Below, piece by piece: positions 31,795-43,658 of a stretch of DNA of 64,000 nt; position 1 is the stretch's first letter, and the number at the start of each line of letters is the position of its first letter. The stretch is from Ctena decussata. Lineage: Eukaryota > Mollusca > Bivalvia > Lucinida > Lucinidae. The notes under the pieces were generated by a model that had not been told where the DNA came from, made no database searches, and worked only from the letters and a program-made list of their open reading frames with translations. A program made the position numbers and the translations under genes. The DNA lies in assembly GCA_963989385.1 (NCBI GenBank), contig OZ022509.1:51290271-51354270 (forward strand). The letters run 5' to 3'.

Positions 31795-32220
31795 CAAAAT
31801 ACACTCAGCAAGTGTTTCTGGTAATGAGAGAATTCCGCCACATCAGAGCCTGTGGTTGGATCAATATCATTAATAATTGACCCCCGCCGTCTATCTACAA
31901 TTACAAATACATGTGCCGCTATTGGAGATTTCCAGGATCAGAATTTCCAAGGAAAATCACTGTGGTTAAAGAGGTACGGTGTAACTGTCGGTCATGGTGC
32001 TGGAACACGACTTCCTCTCCATCCTCTTCTTATCTTCCCAACCCTCATCCCCGCGACCCCGGCATAAACATCGTACACACTTACGGGAGTTTTGTGATAA
32101 TCCCATCAGCTCTTTTTCTTCGAAACCAATATTGTGCATAAATATGCCTTAAATATATGTGCGAGTCAAACAGAATTGTTATTTTGTTACCTTGAATTTT
32201 CAATTTCCAGATGGGAAAGT

Positions 32221-32355
32221 CATATCATACTGAGAATTCAAAAAGTAGAGGGCAAACAGTGTAGATCCAGATGAGGTGGCTCACGTGTCGCCTCATCTGA
32301 TGTCATACTGTTTTCAAATTAAACTATTTTCGTTTTTTGGCGTTTTAAACGTTAA
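32221..32355. mobile_element. Type A hairpin MITE, partial
   Basis: GGCAAACAGTGTAGATCC and GATGAGGTGGCTCACGTG are paired with CGCCTCATCTGATG, followed by the TTTTTTGGCGTTTTAAACG end of the type A family. The right outer arm is diverged. Confidence 0.65.
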
Positions 32356-32970
32356 TTTTAATTTTCAGGATGACGCAATTTCATCTGAGTCTTCGAAGTA
32401 AGCTATTTAAAAAACAGAGAGAAAGAAACAGACAGGCCGAAAAAGGAAGCAATATAATTTTTTATACCTGAAAAGGAAATTTTATCCAGCAGAGTATAGC
32501 AACGGCTACATATTTTTTCTTGAACCCGGTTTATTCGTAACTTAATTTGTACTTTCTAAAAACAAAACTTTAGAAAGAAAGACGCACTTTCTAACAGACA
32601 CGGACGACTTTCATGCATCAATGATTTGGCTGAGCAGGGTAGTGCGTGTGTCACAAAAAGCTGATGCTATACAAAATTAATTGTCTGTGAAACTTTAAAT
32701 TAGATTGTTTGCGTTTTTTTGTAACAAACTACCATCTCAGAAGTTTGAGTAACAATGAGATACACGAATTAGTCACGTGATAACGGACCTGACGGTATGT
32801 GTGAAAGCGAAGCCTCAGAATAGCATGCGCATTCATGCAGATATTAGGTCCCTGTGATCTGCAGGAATTTGAACTTCGTAAAAAATAAATACAGGGACAG
32901 ATAGGTCTTGGCAAACAGTGCAGACCCAGAGCAGGCTAGTTGCCATTCCATTTGTCGTTTATAGACGAAT
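32356..32970. other. Non-coding DNA
   Basis: No gene recognised. Degraded hairpin-core words are present near 32805-32830 and 32912-32940. Confidence 0.4.
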
Positions 32971-33105
32971 TAGGGTCGAGTCGGGTAAACTCGGACAGCT
33001 GGTAATTTCGGACATACCTTTGCAAACAGTGAAAATCCAGATGAGATGGCTCATAATGAAACTGCCCGAATTTACCTACTGTCCGAAGTTACCCGACTCT
33101 ACCTA
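32971..33105. mobile_element. Type C MITE, copy 2 (shorter)
   Basis: TAGGGTCGAGTCGGGTAAAC at the left and CCGAAGTTACCCGACTCTAC at the right match the arms of 31569-31794. The internal hairpin cassette has lost its right half. Confidence 0.78.
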
Positions 33106-34185
33106 CGCACAACTGCATTGAACGCAAAATGCTGTTCAATTTGACGACAATTTCGGTAATTATTTTATGTCACAAAAGTGACAGGAGTCATTACGAGTAC
33201 TCCATCCCAGGCAGTGTTGACAAATAATGAGCGGTGACAAGCTTGAAGGAATCTAACGGTATGTAATAATCCAAAGATACCAGATCCCACGGAACCCATA
33301 TGTCGTAAAGCACATTTTCCCGCAATATTGCACAGAAAAAAAGGTACCATAGTTCGAGATGTTACGGCGCTGGTTGTGGGATAGACATGTGCGAACATTC
33401 GCAGTCTAATCGGGTCTTTGCTTTTCGCATCGAAATTAAAGACCATATCGAAAAGCAAAGACACTGGTCAGTTTGCGCAAATGCGCAGAGTGATTTGTCT
33501 TCGCTTTTCCCATATTCCATGAGGTACATTTTCTGGAACAGGGGTCATTTATGGCTATTGGACCAATATCCACCATACGTTTAAGTGATCCCATTATTGT
33601 ATTAGGGGCTATAATCAGAGGGTCCCTGGGGATGAGACAAGTGACAAATCATTAGCAGGAATGTACAGGAATTCTTCTACTTGCAGTCCAGCAATTTAGA
33701 ATTGCGCTATGACCACTATATATTGGTATACTGAGATTCGGAGCTGGGAGTTAATTCGCGTTTCTTAATACCGTTTCTTGCGTATGTGTATGTGCGAGGG
33801 TGGCAGGGAGAGGGAGGGCATTGGAAGCAGTTGGTTTTGTTGATTTGGAATTTCCTTTTTATTTTTACCCTTATTTCAGGCCCGTGTGTCAGAAGTGAAA
33901 ACGGAAACGCCTCTTTGGATAAATGCTTAAAACAATCTTGTTATTTTTACCACATCATTAAATTCCCCACCCAGTTCTGACCAACATTTAATATTTCTTT
34001 GAGAAACGTACCCTGCACTTTGCCTCCCCACCCAATCTCCAATCCGTCCCACAGCCCGCGGATGCGCAGGCTTATTTAAGTGCCTTAAGTCTTCTCAGTT
34101 CGCACTCGCCGCAAAGCCCAATTTCCCTTGGCACGGATAACCAAAATAAACGATTCCATAGCAGTGTATTATACGAATAATTGTT
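33106..34185. other. Non-coding DNA
   Basis: No gene recognised. The 99-codon minus-strand frame at 33165-33464 overlaps a plus-strand frame and has no family signature. An inverted AAAGACC.. / CTTTGCTTTTCG segment at about 33412-33460 is imperfect. Confidence 0.4.
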
Positions 34186-34417
34186 TGATCCGCGGCACGA
34201 GAAAACCAACAAAGTTGCTGTGCGCCCAGCGGAGACCCAAATCAGCTTGGGCATCCGCCCAGTCTGATCAGAGTCTTCGCTGTCCGCATGGAGCTAGCTT
34301 AGGCCTTTAGTTATCCTTTAAGCGCACTACAAAGACTCTGATCAGACTACCCAGGCTGATATGAGTCTTCACTGGGCGCACATGCCACTTTGTTGTTTTT
34401 TCTCGTGTCACGGTCCA
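34186..34417. mobile_element. GCGACACGA-type MITE, copy 4
   Basis: TGATCCGCGGCACGAG at the left and CTCGTGTCACGGTCCA at the right, with the usual GTGCGCCCAGCGGAGAC interior. Diverged. Confidence 0.78.
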
Positions 34418-35164
34418 TTTTTACATAACTTCTCACTGAATTGCAGGTAACTCCTAACTCAAATAGATTGCTTCCGTAATGGAAGAACAACAAACTAAAT
34501 AAATAATACATTGTCATAATGAATACAGTTCGCAAAGCATCCTACAGGAATGAATCAAGAAATAGTCAGAGGCGTGATTTGGTTAAATCATGGTTACGGC
34601 TCATGCCAACTAGCTTTTAGGACAATCATTTACAATATCCGTGCCAATTAAATTATTAGCGCAATTGATTTTGTCATAAGTAAGTTCTGAATAGTGAGTC
34701 TTTGAAAGTAAGGAACTCATGAAAGAAACGAAAACAGCAGAATCGGTTTAACTAAGTCTGTTCATGACCATGCAGTGATGAAATGTGCGACACCGGCCAC
34801 GCCGCAGCAGAACTAACTCTGATAACTCATTGATCCCAAAGGACCGGCATAAGATATCATCTGCACTTTGATGATGTACGGGGAGACGTTAAAAAGTAGT
34901 AACGGCCGCCGCACGGTACAACGCCAGCTGCAGTGAAAATACATAAGTTCTGAATAGTAAGATCCAGTCTCAAGGAGAGTAACCAAATAAGTATTTATGC
35001 ATCCGTTCCAGTCCTGCTAAATTTTAATATTCATAATGAACAGTTGAATTATATGAAATAAAATATGTTTAAACCAAGATCCTGTGGAAGAAAGAAACAT
35101 ACCAAAGAAAGAAATAGCAGACTCGGTTTAATTAAGTCTTACAAAGACCTGTAAGGAAATTATA
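34418..35164. other. Non-coding DNA
   Basis: No gene or repeat family recognised, except a short direct repeat of GAAAGAAACGAAAACAGC-like sequence near 34722 and 35105. Confidence 0.4.
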
Positions 35165-35402
35165 TGAGCCGCGACACGACAAAACCAACAATGTGGTTGT
35201 GCGCCCAGCGCAGACTCAGATCAGCCTGGGCATCCGCCCAGTCTGATCAGAGTCTTCGCTGTCCGCATGGAGGTAGCTTAGACCCTTAGCTTCCCTTTAA
35301 GCGCTTACCTAAGAGTCTGGTCGGACTGGACGGATGCCCAGGCTGATCTGAGTCCGCGCTGGGCGCACAACTACATTGTTGGTTTTCTCGTGTCGTGGCT
35401 CA
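35165..35402. mobile_element. GCGACACGA-type MITE, copy 5 (best preserved)
   Basis: TGAGCCGCGACACGACAAAA and TTTTCTCGTGTCGTGGCTCA form the ends. GCGCCCAGCGCAGACTCAG pairs with CTGAGTCCGCGCTGGGCGC. The flanking TATA / TATG suggests a short AT-rich target duplication. Confidence 0.86.
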
Positions 35403-35721
35403 TATGTTTATGACAGACATAAGCCCTCGATAAGCTGAGGATGGTGGATCTCTACATTTATGTTCGAATGCAGCCACACTGAAAACAGCCTATTTTTCCT
35501 ATTTAAACGGACTTTAAAATATACCCCAGAAAACATTTTAACAATCGCAATTATTATTTTTAATACACCAAAATATGCACAGATAAATAAATATTGTTTC
35601 TCTGTGTGTCTAACTGCCTGTCTGCCCATTCACGTTCATACGTCTGTGTCTCTTATATCTATAATCATTACAGCATTCAAATCTCAGCTCTCTTTCTTTT
35701 CTCCTCGACCCCCAACCCTAA

Positions 35722-35792
35722 TCGTTGTTGTTGTTGTTGTTTTACGTCCACGGTAAACAGCCATGGTCATGTTGGGACGGTAACCTTAATAG
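35722..35792 (-). mobile_element. tRNA-derived SINE, 3' fragment
   Basis: A (GTT)n tail followed by TTTTACGTCCACGGTAAACA and GGTCATGTTGGGACGG. Only the 3' 70 bp are left. Confidence 0.72.
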
Positions 35793-35934
35793 TACAGCCG
35801 AAATGAGACATACACAAAATTGATTGAATATTCATGAGCGTCTTATGTCCATAATTGGTTAATTACTGCTAATACAGGTCATCTATAATACTAGGAGGCG
35901 TTCAATTTTTCAAATAACTACCATAACTGGCTAA

Positions 35935-36135
35935 GGTTAATGAGTGCACTTTAAGGGAAGCAACTCTGTCGTTTTCAATCTTTTGCATATCTTCTCAATA
36001 GGGGTCAATTCATAAAGGAAAGAATTTTCTCCTCTTGGAGCAAATTCTTTATTTTAAGAGTGAAACCATTTGGAAGTGTTCCGTCGTTTAAGGAAGCAAA
36101 CGGGAAATAAAATAAATACTGCCCTTTGTATAAAA
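35935..36135. repeat. AAAGAATTTGCTCC-hairpin repeat, copy 3
   Basis: GGGAAGCAACTCTGTCG, the hairpin AAAGGAAAGAATTTTCTCC / GGAGCAAATTCTTTATTTT, and a final CTGCCCTTTGTATAAAA match copies 1 and 2. Confidence 0.65.
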
Positions 36136-36690
36136 GGCGGAAAACATGACAGTGAATCCCTTTTTACCGTAATGTGTCCTTTAAAAATTCAGATGACTAG
36201 AAAATGACATACCACAAGACTGGATGGTTCTAATGAGTATCCAAGAAACTACAAAAATAGGGCGGTTCTAGTGTATCCCAGTCACAGCATGGAAACATGA
36301 AAGAATCAGCATTCCCCGTATACCAACAAGTTCTTTTATTCTAAAACTAAACAGGCTAAATGCCCCTTACAGCATCTAAGACAATTCCCCGTTCTTGAGT
36401 TTCGGAGCAGTCTTCAGTTCCCCCGGTTCAAGAGATTCCTCATGCAAAGAAAGTAGAGTCTGATCATGTTGCGCAGAGGCGAAGCCAGATCTGAGCCTTT
36501 GCGGCTTGCAAATATACCAATAATAAGACCATTATCTCACGTCACGACTAGAAAGTATTTTTCGAAACGATAAACAGATCTTGTTTGGATCAATAACGAT
36601 AATGCATGAATGATGTATTTTCACATTTTCTTACGTATTCTGGTCACAGCTGTGAAAACTATGTCATCTATACGTAAACTTATATGAGCA
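36136..36690. other. Non-coding DNA with a hairpin-core remnant
   Basis: No gene seen. At about 36450-36510 the words AGAGTCTGATCATGTTGCG and CAGATCTGAGCCTTTGCGG are a decayed hairpin cassette. Confidence 0.45.
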
Positions 36691-36910
36691 GGGGCCGTAT
36701 TCATAAAGCCACTTAAGTCGTTGCTATGCGGTTGCTAAGGCTAAATATCTATAAAGGAGATTCCCTACAACTATGAAATTTGCTCTGGAGGAACAGTCTA
36801 AGACTGTTCCTCCAGAGCAAATTTCATAGTTGTAGGGAATCTCCTTCAAAGAAAATTAGCCTTAGCAACAGCATAGCAACCACTTAAGTCGTTTTATGAA
36901 TACGACCCCA
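36691..36910. mobile_element. Long palindromic MITE (GGGGCCGTATTCATAAA termini)
   Basis: The ends GGGGCCGTATTCATAAA and TTTATGAATACGACCCC pair. The core is a perfect palindrome with 46 bp arms (36754-36799 and 36801-36846) around one unpaired base. No coding capacity. Confidence 0.85.
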
Positions 36911-37123
36911 GACACTTGCTTACTCTTAGCAATAACAAACCTCACTGCTTTCAGTCACGCCTTTTAGTGACCGCTATTCAAGAAATAGATCAGCTCTAGC
37001 AATGAATTGTGTGGCATTAATACACTGTTTGGAGATCAGTTGTAAAGACGACCATACCACAAGCGCGGAGCGCGAGTGATGTGTCTACTTACAACTGATT
37101 CACAGCTGAGCTGAATTACTAAA

Positions 37124-37186
37124 GCCGTGTTCATGTGCACCTTTTGTACCCGGCACCCGGGTGCAAATTGTGCACATGAACACGGC
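37124..37186. repeat. Short palindromic element
   Basis: GCCGTGTTCATGTGCA and TGCACATGAACACGGC are perfect inverted repeats around a GC-rich loop containing CCCGGCACCCGGG. Confidence 0.75.
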
Positions 37187-37894
37187 AAGTTTCAATTCTA
37201 ACACATAAACTGTGACTACTGAAAAAAAAAACTATCATTCTTTTCCTTCATATTCCCCCAACCTTCTCGACTCTGTTTGCATGATACCCCTCTACTCTTC
37301 ACGATAATACAAATGCAGTTTTCTGACGACTTTATAAAGAAAAAAAAGAGACGTTACACCATCTTAGTCAAGGAATGTTGTCAAAACGTCACAGAAATTG
37401 TCGGTACTCGTAACTGTCCAAGATATCAGAAATTGAAATTGTTGCAGAAGAAAAAAAAATCCATTGCTTCTAAAGGTGCGCTGTTCTAGAATTGTTAATG
37501 ATACCCATCAGCGATAGCGTTAAATTGAAGTTTTTGCACATGCGTGAAGGTATGGTGTAAGCATACAGCTCCATGATTTTTTCCCTCATGTTTAAAACGA
37601 GCAACAAATTTTGTAACTTCCTGTAAGATTTCCTCCAAGAATTTGCTCCCTAGGATCATTTTTTTTCATTTAAGGAAGGGAAGCAAACATGAAAATTGCG
37701 AATTTGATTCCCCTGAAAGTGTATCGATTGACCGGGAAGAAATGTCTAATCAATTCGTTTGGTTTCCATATGGACAAGATGAATTCTGAAATTCTATTAA
37801 AAGCAGGGACATAGCCTATCCATATGGAAGATCCAAAAAATGTACTATGACAGAATTGAAATTTCGAAACGCCGGAGCAAGCCTGTCATTTACG
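37187..37894. other. Non-coding DNA
   Basis: No gene recognised. At about 37610-37720 there is a partial AAAGAATTTGCTCC repeat (CCAAGAATTTGCTCCC). The Lys-rich 70-codon frame at 37277-37489 has no family signature. Confidence 0.4.
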
Positions 37895-38100
37895 GTTAAA
37901 GTGAATGGACACACTTTAAGGGGAAGCAACTCATCAGTTTACATTTTTGCCTTACCTGTCAATTTGGGTCCACTGTTAAAGGAAAGAATTTGCTCCATTA
38001 GGAGCCAATTTTTCCCTTTAAGAGTTGACCCCTATTTGAAAGGGTTTTGTTGTCCAGGGCAACAGACAATAGGTCAAAAAGCTGTCTCCCTTTGAAAACC
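37895..38100. repeat. AAAGAATTTGCTCC-hairpin repeat, copy 4
   Basis: GGGGAAGCAACTCATCAG, hairpin AAAGGAAAGAATTTGCTCC / GGAGCCAATTTTTCCCTTT, and GCTGTCTCCCTTTGAAAA keep the family order. Confidence 0.68.
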
Positions 38101-38837
38101 TTAAAAAAAACTTGGAGATATACCTATAACCTTAAAACACCGTCATACCAACGCCAGTGCAAAGTCATGACGTTGATATTGCATGGGCGTATGGGCGGTG
38201 ATATAACATTTAACGCTCTGTGCCGGCTTGGGCCGAACAAACATTTATTACATTAAAACGATGACTTAAATAAAAAAAATCAATTAGCATTGCCATCCCC
38301 ACCCCTGCAAATTCAAATTAGCCTGCACCCCACCCCACATCAATTCACAAATCAACAATATCAGCTGGTTTTCAACAGATAAAAAGACGGAAAAAGAAAG
38401 AGGAGAAAGGAAGAAAGGAAAGAACACAAACCTTTGTCCTTTTAAAATTCCAGTCTTTATAATTTTGAAACATTTTAGCCTGTATAAAAACGAAACAAAC
38501 AACCACAGCGAAAGAAACAGCTATAGACTCAAAGCCAAAGTCCCCTGTTTGTCTGCGACACAATCGATCGCCGCCTACATCCATTATGTTCATGTAATAC
38601 AAAACTCTCGTACATGAAATATGAAATGTACAAGCAAATTATACATAATTTGGCATCCCTCAAAATGTACATTACAAATAAGTACTGTGACCCTGAGAGA
38701 GAATGAGACTTTTGACCTTTCTGATCTATGCAAGGTCTTGAAGGGATTCAAAAAATAAAGTGTTTGCAATTTACTAAAAGAGGTGGAAGTTTTAAAGCTG
38801 ACTCTCGCATAAAAATGATTCCCTGGTACTGTTTAAG
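38101..38837. other. Non-coding DNA
   Basis: No gene or repeat family recognised; overlapping frames at 38284-38602 reflect a low-complexity purine tract near 38380-38430. Confidence 0.4.
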
Positions 38838-39010
38838 GAAATGGGTGCACTTACAGGGGAAGCAACTCTGCCATTTTCATTTTTGCATCCCTTCTCAATG
38901 CGAGTCAACTTCATTCTGGAAGTGTTTTGTCACCCAGGGTTAAGGAAAGAATCTGCTCCCCGTGGGAGCAAATTATTTCCTGTTAGTCAAGCTGAGCTGG
39001 CTTATGTGCG
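38838..39010. repeat. AAAGAATTTGCTCC-hairpin repeat, copy 5 (rearranged)
   Basis: GGGGAAGCAACTCTGCC is followed by AAGGAAAGAATCTGCTCCCC / GGGAGCAAATTATTTCCT, but the TTTTGTCACCCAGGG segment lies before the hairpin instead of after it. Confidence 0.6.
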
Positions 39011-39379
39011 AAGACTGACAAGAACGGTTTGCTATCTACCGTAAAGATTCTGAAAAACGGGAAACCTAAAATGACCACTGTAACTGGTCTAAAAATGGAG
39101 TAATGTGTCCAAAAGATGCAGATGGAATGACTACCAGTGTAGTCCCTGATGCAGAATGCTCCTGAGCAGCCTGATATGGATAGGCACTGTTTGCTCAGCG
39201 TTATCTGTCCTAATACTTAAAATTTTCACGGTATGTGCTTTGGGATCCACTGCAAGCGAGACTAACCAGGATGCGCAGGATGAGTCTTTGATGCTAGTTC
39301 ATGTTGAAAGGCCCCGTCCTATTCCAGTGGCAAGATACGCTAAATCCATTTATGCCTTGCGTCCCATAATAGGAAGTAT

Positions 39380-39446
39380 GCAAACATTGCGGACACAGAT
39401 CAGACGCCGCAATACGCGGCGTCTGATCAGGGTCTACAAAGTTTGC
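39380..39446. repeat. Hairpin-cassette copy with a GC-rich stem
   Basis: Outer stem GCAAAC / GTTTGC, inner stem GATCAGACGCCGC / GCGGCGTCTGATC. The inner stem differs from every other copy yet pairs perfectly. Confidence 0.75.
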
Positions 39447-39945
39447 GTAAGACAAATGGGTATTCCTTCAATCAAATTAGAATGATAAATATAAACTAAA
39501 CCAGACATTCTTTAATTTGCAAATGGACTCATCCATTTGATAAGGATAGAACAGTCCACTGTGCATAAACAGGTTAATACTAGTACTAACACTATTTCCA
39601 AATTCTTTGAAAAGGATATATTATCGCCGCCACTACCAACACAATATTCCACTCCACTTCCCTTCCCCTCCATCCAATACGCCCTACCCCCACGCCGCAC
39701 CCAAGTCATTCTTCCTGATTTTAAAAATGAATAGTGAATAAATAATAAGTTAATAATCCCATTCCTCAGCTAGCTAAGAATTACATGTATACTAAAAGAT
39801 TATCGCAAAAATTCTAAAAGTCGGGATACCTAAAATAATTATCGTAACTTTCCTAAAATGGAGCAGTTTGATTTTACAATGCAGTAATGCGTCCAAAAGA
39901 TTGTTTTGGAAGGGCAAACCCACCTTATAGCAGAATTACACAAGA
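39447..39945. other. Non-coding DNA
   Basis: No gene recognised; a C-rich stretch at 39640-39700 gives spurious frames on both strands. Confidence 0.4.
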
Positions 39946-40097
39946 CTGGGTTTGAGGTTATAAAAATTGAGAATAATCTCAAACTCAAAATAAAGCACAC
40001 TGATTGGCTGCTTCCGAGCGCATGCTCGGAAGCAGCCAATCAGTGTGCTTCATTTTGAGTTTGAGATTATTCTCAAATTTTATAACCTCGAACCCAG
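39946..40097. mobile_element. Palindromic MITE (AGGTTATAAAACTTGAG family), copy 3
   Basis: CTGGGTTTGAGGTTATAAAA and TTTTATAACCTCGAACCCAG form the ends. The inner stem is GCACACTGATTGGCTGC with TTCCGAGC at the tip. One continuous hairpin of about 75 bp arms. Confidence 0.82.
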
Positions 40098-40627
40098 ATT
40101 ATAAAATTGTGAGTCATTTTAGATGGGGAAATATCCCATCATACAGCAACATAAGGAGTGCAGACCGAGATAAGACGTCTTTCATATTGGCAGGCGAAGT
40201 AGTGTCTGTACTGTTAGCTCAGATGAACAGATCCATATTTCTCACCCACTGGACAAGAATATCCCTTTCTAGAGGTGTCTGAGATTTTTCTATCTCGGCC
40301 TGCTATCTCCGCCTAGGCTCTGAAAGCTGTCTCAAAATGACAATCATTGCTAAACAGTACTGCACTTAAATTCAACAAATCCACTTGCAGGTAAATTGCA
40401 TGCAAAATGAAATTGACAGCCAGTGATGTGCATGAGGTGTCACTGTAGATTTCTGATTAGCTTCCAGTCATGAAATGTGCATGCACAAGGTGAAATTAAC
40501 ACACTCATGTCAGAACTATTAATAGAAACTTAGCTTCAAGTTTATAGGAATGGCTTCAACAAGGAGATGAGGTATTCAATGAATATGCTGTTCTTTAAAA
40601 TAACATGGGTGAGAAAAATAATCAATG

Positions 40628-40724
40628 ATGGGGTTGAGGCCTCGACAAGGAAATCTCAGGCTTCTGATAATCTGAAAACTAGCCTGAGATTTCCTTGTCT
40701 CGGCCTAAACCCCATTATAGATTC
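40628..40724. repeat. Inverted repeat, about 36 bp arms
   Basis: GGGGTTGAGGCCTCGACAAG and AAATCTCAGGCT pair with AGCCTGAGATTTCC and TTGTCTCGGCCTAAACCCC. A related GAGATTTTTCTATCTCGGCC segment lies at about 40280-40300. Class unknown. Confidence 0.7.
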
Positions 40725-42182
40725 TATTAGTCTCAATATTTAGAATGTTTACGGTACATAACTAAAATAGCATACCACCCACACCAACACACGCTGCTAC
40801 CGTTTCTTTTTCTGTGTTTTTATTTAAAAAATTGTGACCAACGCTCTTCAGGTGCAGTGCAGTGCAAAATGAGCATCTTGTCAGTTGTCCGCAGTTTAAC
40901 GACTGCAGAAACAAACTTTTTCAATCAGTTAACTTTAAATTATTTAGATAACTTTCAAATGTTGACCTGGGATGATTCTTATTTTAAAAAAGTGCATCTA
41001 GTAAACGGGCCGGTATCTTGAGGAAGATTTGGATTACTGGCTAAAGTAGTAAATTTTCGGAGGCTACTACAAATATGGACATTTTTAATATATATTGCCA
41101 GGTAGTAAATAAACATTTGCTACCTGATATTGCTCAGTTTGCATATGTTTTAAAGTCTCCATAGTCCTATAGGTCTTCTACGAATTTTAAAAACTGTTTA
41201 CACTTTCTAGTTCAGTGGTGGTAAGGTTTATTCACTGAATAAGGGATGTCAGACCTGTCTGATTTAGCATACTATGCATGTGCAATCAATGCACTGTTCA
41301 AAATCTCTTACCTGGCTAATTGTGCGTAAATACATGCTTACAAGCCATGCATCCTATGACTCCTTAAAAAGGCCAAATTCTGAACTTCATGATTCCAATG
41401 CTAATACTCTACTGTTGAAATATTTGAACTGGTTTCTTAACTAAACCTAGATATTTGTGGAAACTGGACCGAAAGACAGCTGTTCAGAAGACCTTGAATA
41501 AAGGACATACATTGTATGCAATACTGAAGGTCTTGAGAAACAGTTTTCAAACTATTTGTAAGAACTTGTTGACTGGCTTTCGCCATGGCAGTACAGCTTT
41601 GCAGAACTGATGCTTATCAATATATCTCTTTGCATAGACATTATTGGATTCTGATATCTTTCCCTCTTCATCTTATTCATTTTACTGTTTACCACTTGGA
41701 TTTTTACTCAAAGTGATATAAAAACACAGGTGTGAATGTGGTCTTACATGCAAATAAAGTTCCAAAATGATCTGTGAAACTTGCACCACCTCACTAAATA
41801 TTGGGACAGGAATGTTTGGGCAAACACTGTAGACCAAGACCAGACTGTTCAGGGACAGCAATAGTATTTCCCATTCTGCCAGCACCTTTGTGCCAAATTG
41901 ATGATAGTCAAATCAGTGAAGCTTCTGGTAAAATCAACTTAATTTAGGTTTAAAATGGCATCTGCTGCAGAGATGGCTTCTGTCAATATTAAAGCTGCTA
42001 TGATAAGGTATTATATCAGGCATAAGCAGTCAGCTGTAGCAGAAGGTTTAAATTGTGCTAAAATGGGCAGTCAACCTTAGCAAAAAGTGGACTTGGCGGT
42101 TCCGCATCAGACCTGTTCTTAAAATTTGTATAAGAGCTATATCAGCAGTAAAAATGCCTAAACTCAAATCATTGTAAAAAGC
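40725..42182. other. AT-rich non-coding DNA
   Basis: No gene, RNA or repeat family recognised in about 1.4 kb. Confidence 0.45.
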
Positions 42183-42610
42183 GGTTCAACCTTCACGTTT
42201 GATAATAAAATGTGGGTTGGTTTGCAAATATTGAGTCATATAACTGGCAAAAAGTAGAGAAAACAAGTTTTTGAAAAACAACAAATCGCTCCACAAAATG
42301 CAATTTTGTGTTCTGGTTTCCCGTGTAGCAATGCTATATAAACATAGACGGAGTAGTGATTGGGACTCCACGCTTGTACATTGTATTTTTACCATTTTAC
42401 GAAAGCGAAAGTAGGTCATTTTAGTTGCCAACAAAAATGACCCAATTAAGTTTTCAAACCCTTTTTACGTGGAACTCAGGGATGTTTTATTTTGTTAAAG
42501 CTGGCTAATCACGATCATTTACAATTACAAAACTATAGCGAGAAGCTTATAGCGATACTTCATAATAAAATTTTTCATGCCGATAGAGCAAAAGGGCCTT
42601 TAAGTAGTAA
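42183..42610. repeat. Dispersed unclassified repeat, copy 2
   Basis: Matches 13655-14100 in order and orientation: CAACCTTCACGTTTGATAAT, CACGCTTGTACATTGTATTT, GGCTAATCACGATCAT and TTTTTCATGCCGATAGAGC. Confidence 0.7.
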
Positions 42611-42828
42611 AATTATTGGCATTATACAGTACATGATATACTGTATGTACATTTAAACATGCACATACAGATGGTATATTAAGAATTCAATTAATTAAGA
42701 TGTATGTTTTAAGCACATGGTTTTCAGCCATTTTTTTCAAAGGGGGACAAGTTTTGTAGTTTCCTATTTGCCTCCTTGGACGGCGCAAACTTTAAGAAAG
42801 AGGGTCTGGTCTTGAAGGAAACAAGAGT

Positions 42829-42872
<44 letters not shown>

Positions 42873-43470
42873 ATAAAAGCTCTTACCTACAGTCTTAGAA
42901 AGCCAGATATCAATGAAGCAACAAGTTGCTGCTATGTTCGAGTTACGCTGTACTGCTTGTTTATATATTGATCTTACTATGAGAGATTGAGCTGACTCAT
43001 CTTTGACGTCACAGGGATGCTGAGTGTATTTTCTATATTATCAGAATTTCTGGGATTGCTCAATTCCGATTATTACTAAGAAAACAAATCTTATCGGATA
43101 ACTCACAGGTGCTTGGCCCATTATCTTGTCTGAAAATGAGTGAAATAATAACCAGAATGCATTGTAAGAAAGTACATATCTAATTATATTGTACATATTT
43201 ATTACATTTTATAAACATTATTTTAGGGGTGCGGGGGGGGGGGGGGGGATCTAACATCGCTTTCAAGTTGGTAGTTATGGTTTCTGGTTATATAATATCA
43301 TGTTTTCCTGTATTATAGATCTATTGAACACGTCGGCATTCGTATATGTGAAATCTCTAATAAAATGAATCAATTTAAACTCATAATTTCACCTATTAAA
43401 AAGATTCTTCTGCGAATTCTATAATTCTTATTATTAGGCAAAAGCTCGGCAAATAGGAACTTCTCTATCA
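42611..43470. other. Non-coding DNA with two microsatellites
   Basis: Contains a (GA)n tract at 42834-42869 and a run of 16 G at 43233-43248. A small ATATACTGTATGTACAT palindrome lies near 42638. No gene is recognised. Confidence 0.55.
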
Positions 43471-43658
43471 ACCCATTCCATTCGGGATGCCCCTTTAGGG
43501 GTATCTGGGCAAACAGTTTGGATCCAGATCAGGCCCCACAAACTGTTTGCTGCCTAGACATCATTTCTACAAGAGCAGGTTCTAAAGACCAATATTGATT
43601 TTTGATGCAGACGACAATTTCAGCAGGCGACAAAAAAATCCCAGAATGCAATGGGTTA
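43471..43658. mobile_element. MITE type B with collapsed hairpin cassette
   Basis: Terminal AACCCATTCCATTCGGGAT and TCCCAGAATGCAATGGGTT are inverted repeats. Inside are CAAACAGTTTGGATCCAGAT and CAAACTGTTTG, but one inner arm is missing compared with 52118-53045. The GCAGACGACAA motif is shared with type A. Confidence 0.78.

Noticed and set aside
33165..33464. 99-codon minus-strand frame
   Set aside because: No splice signals, family motif or similarity to neighbours; overlaps a plus-strand frame of similar quality.
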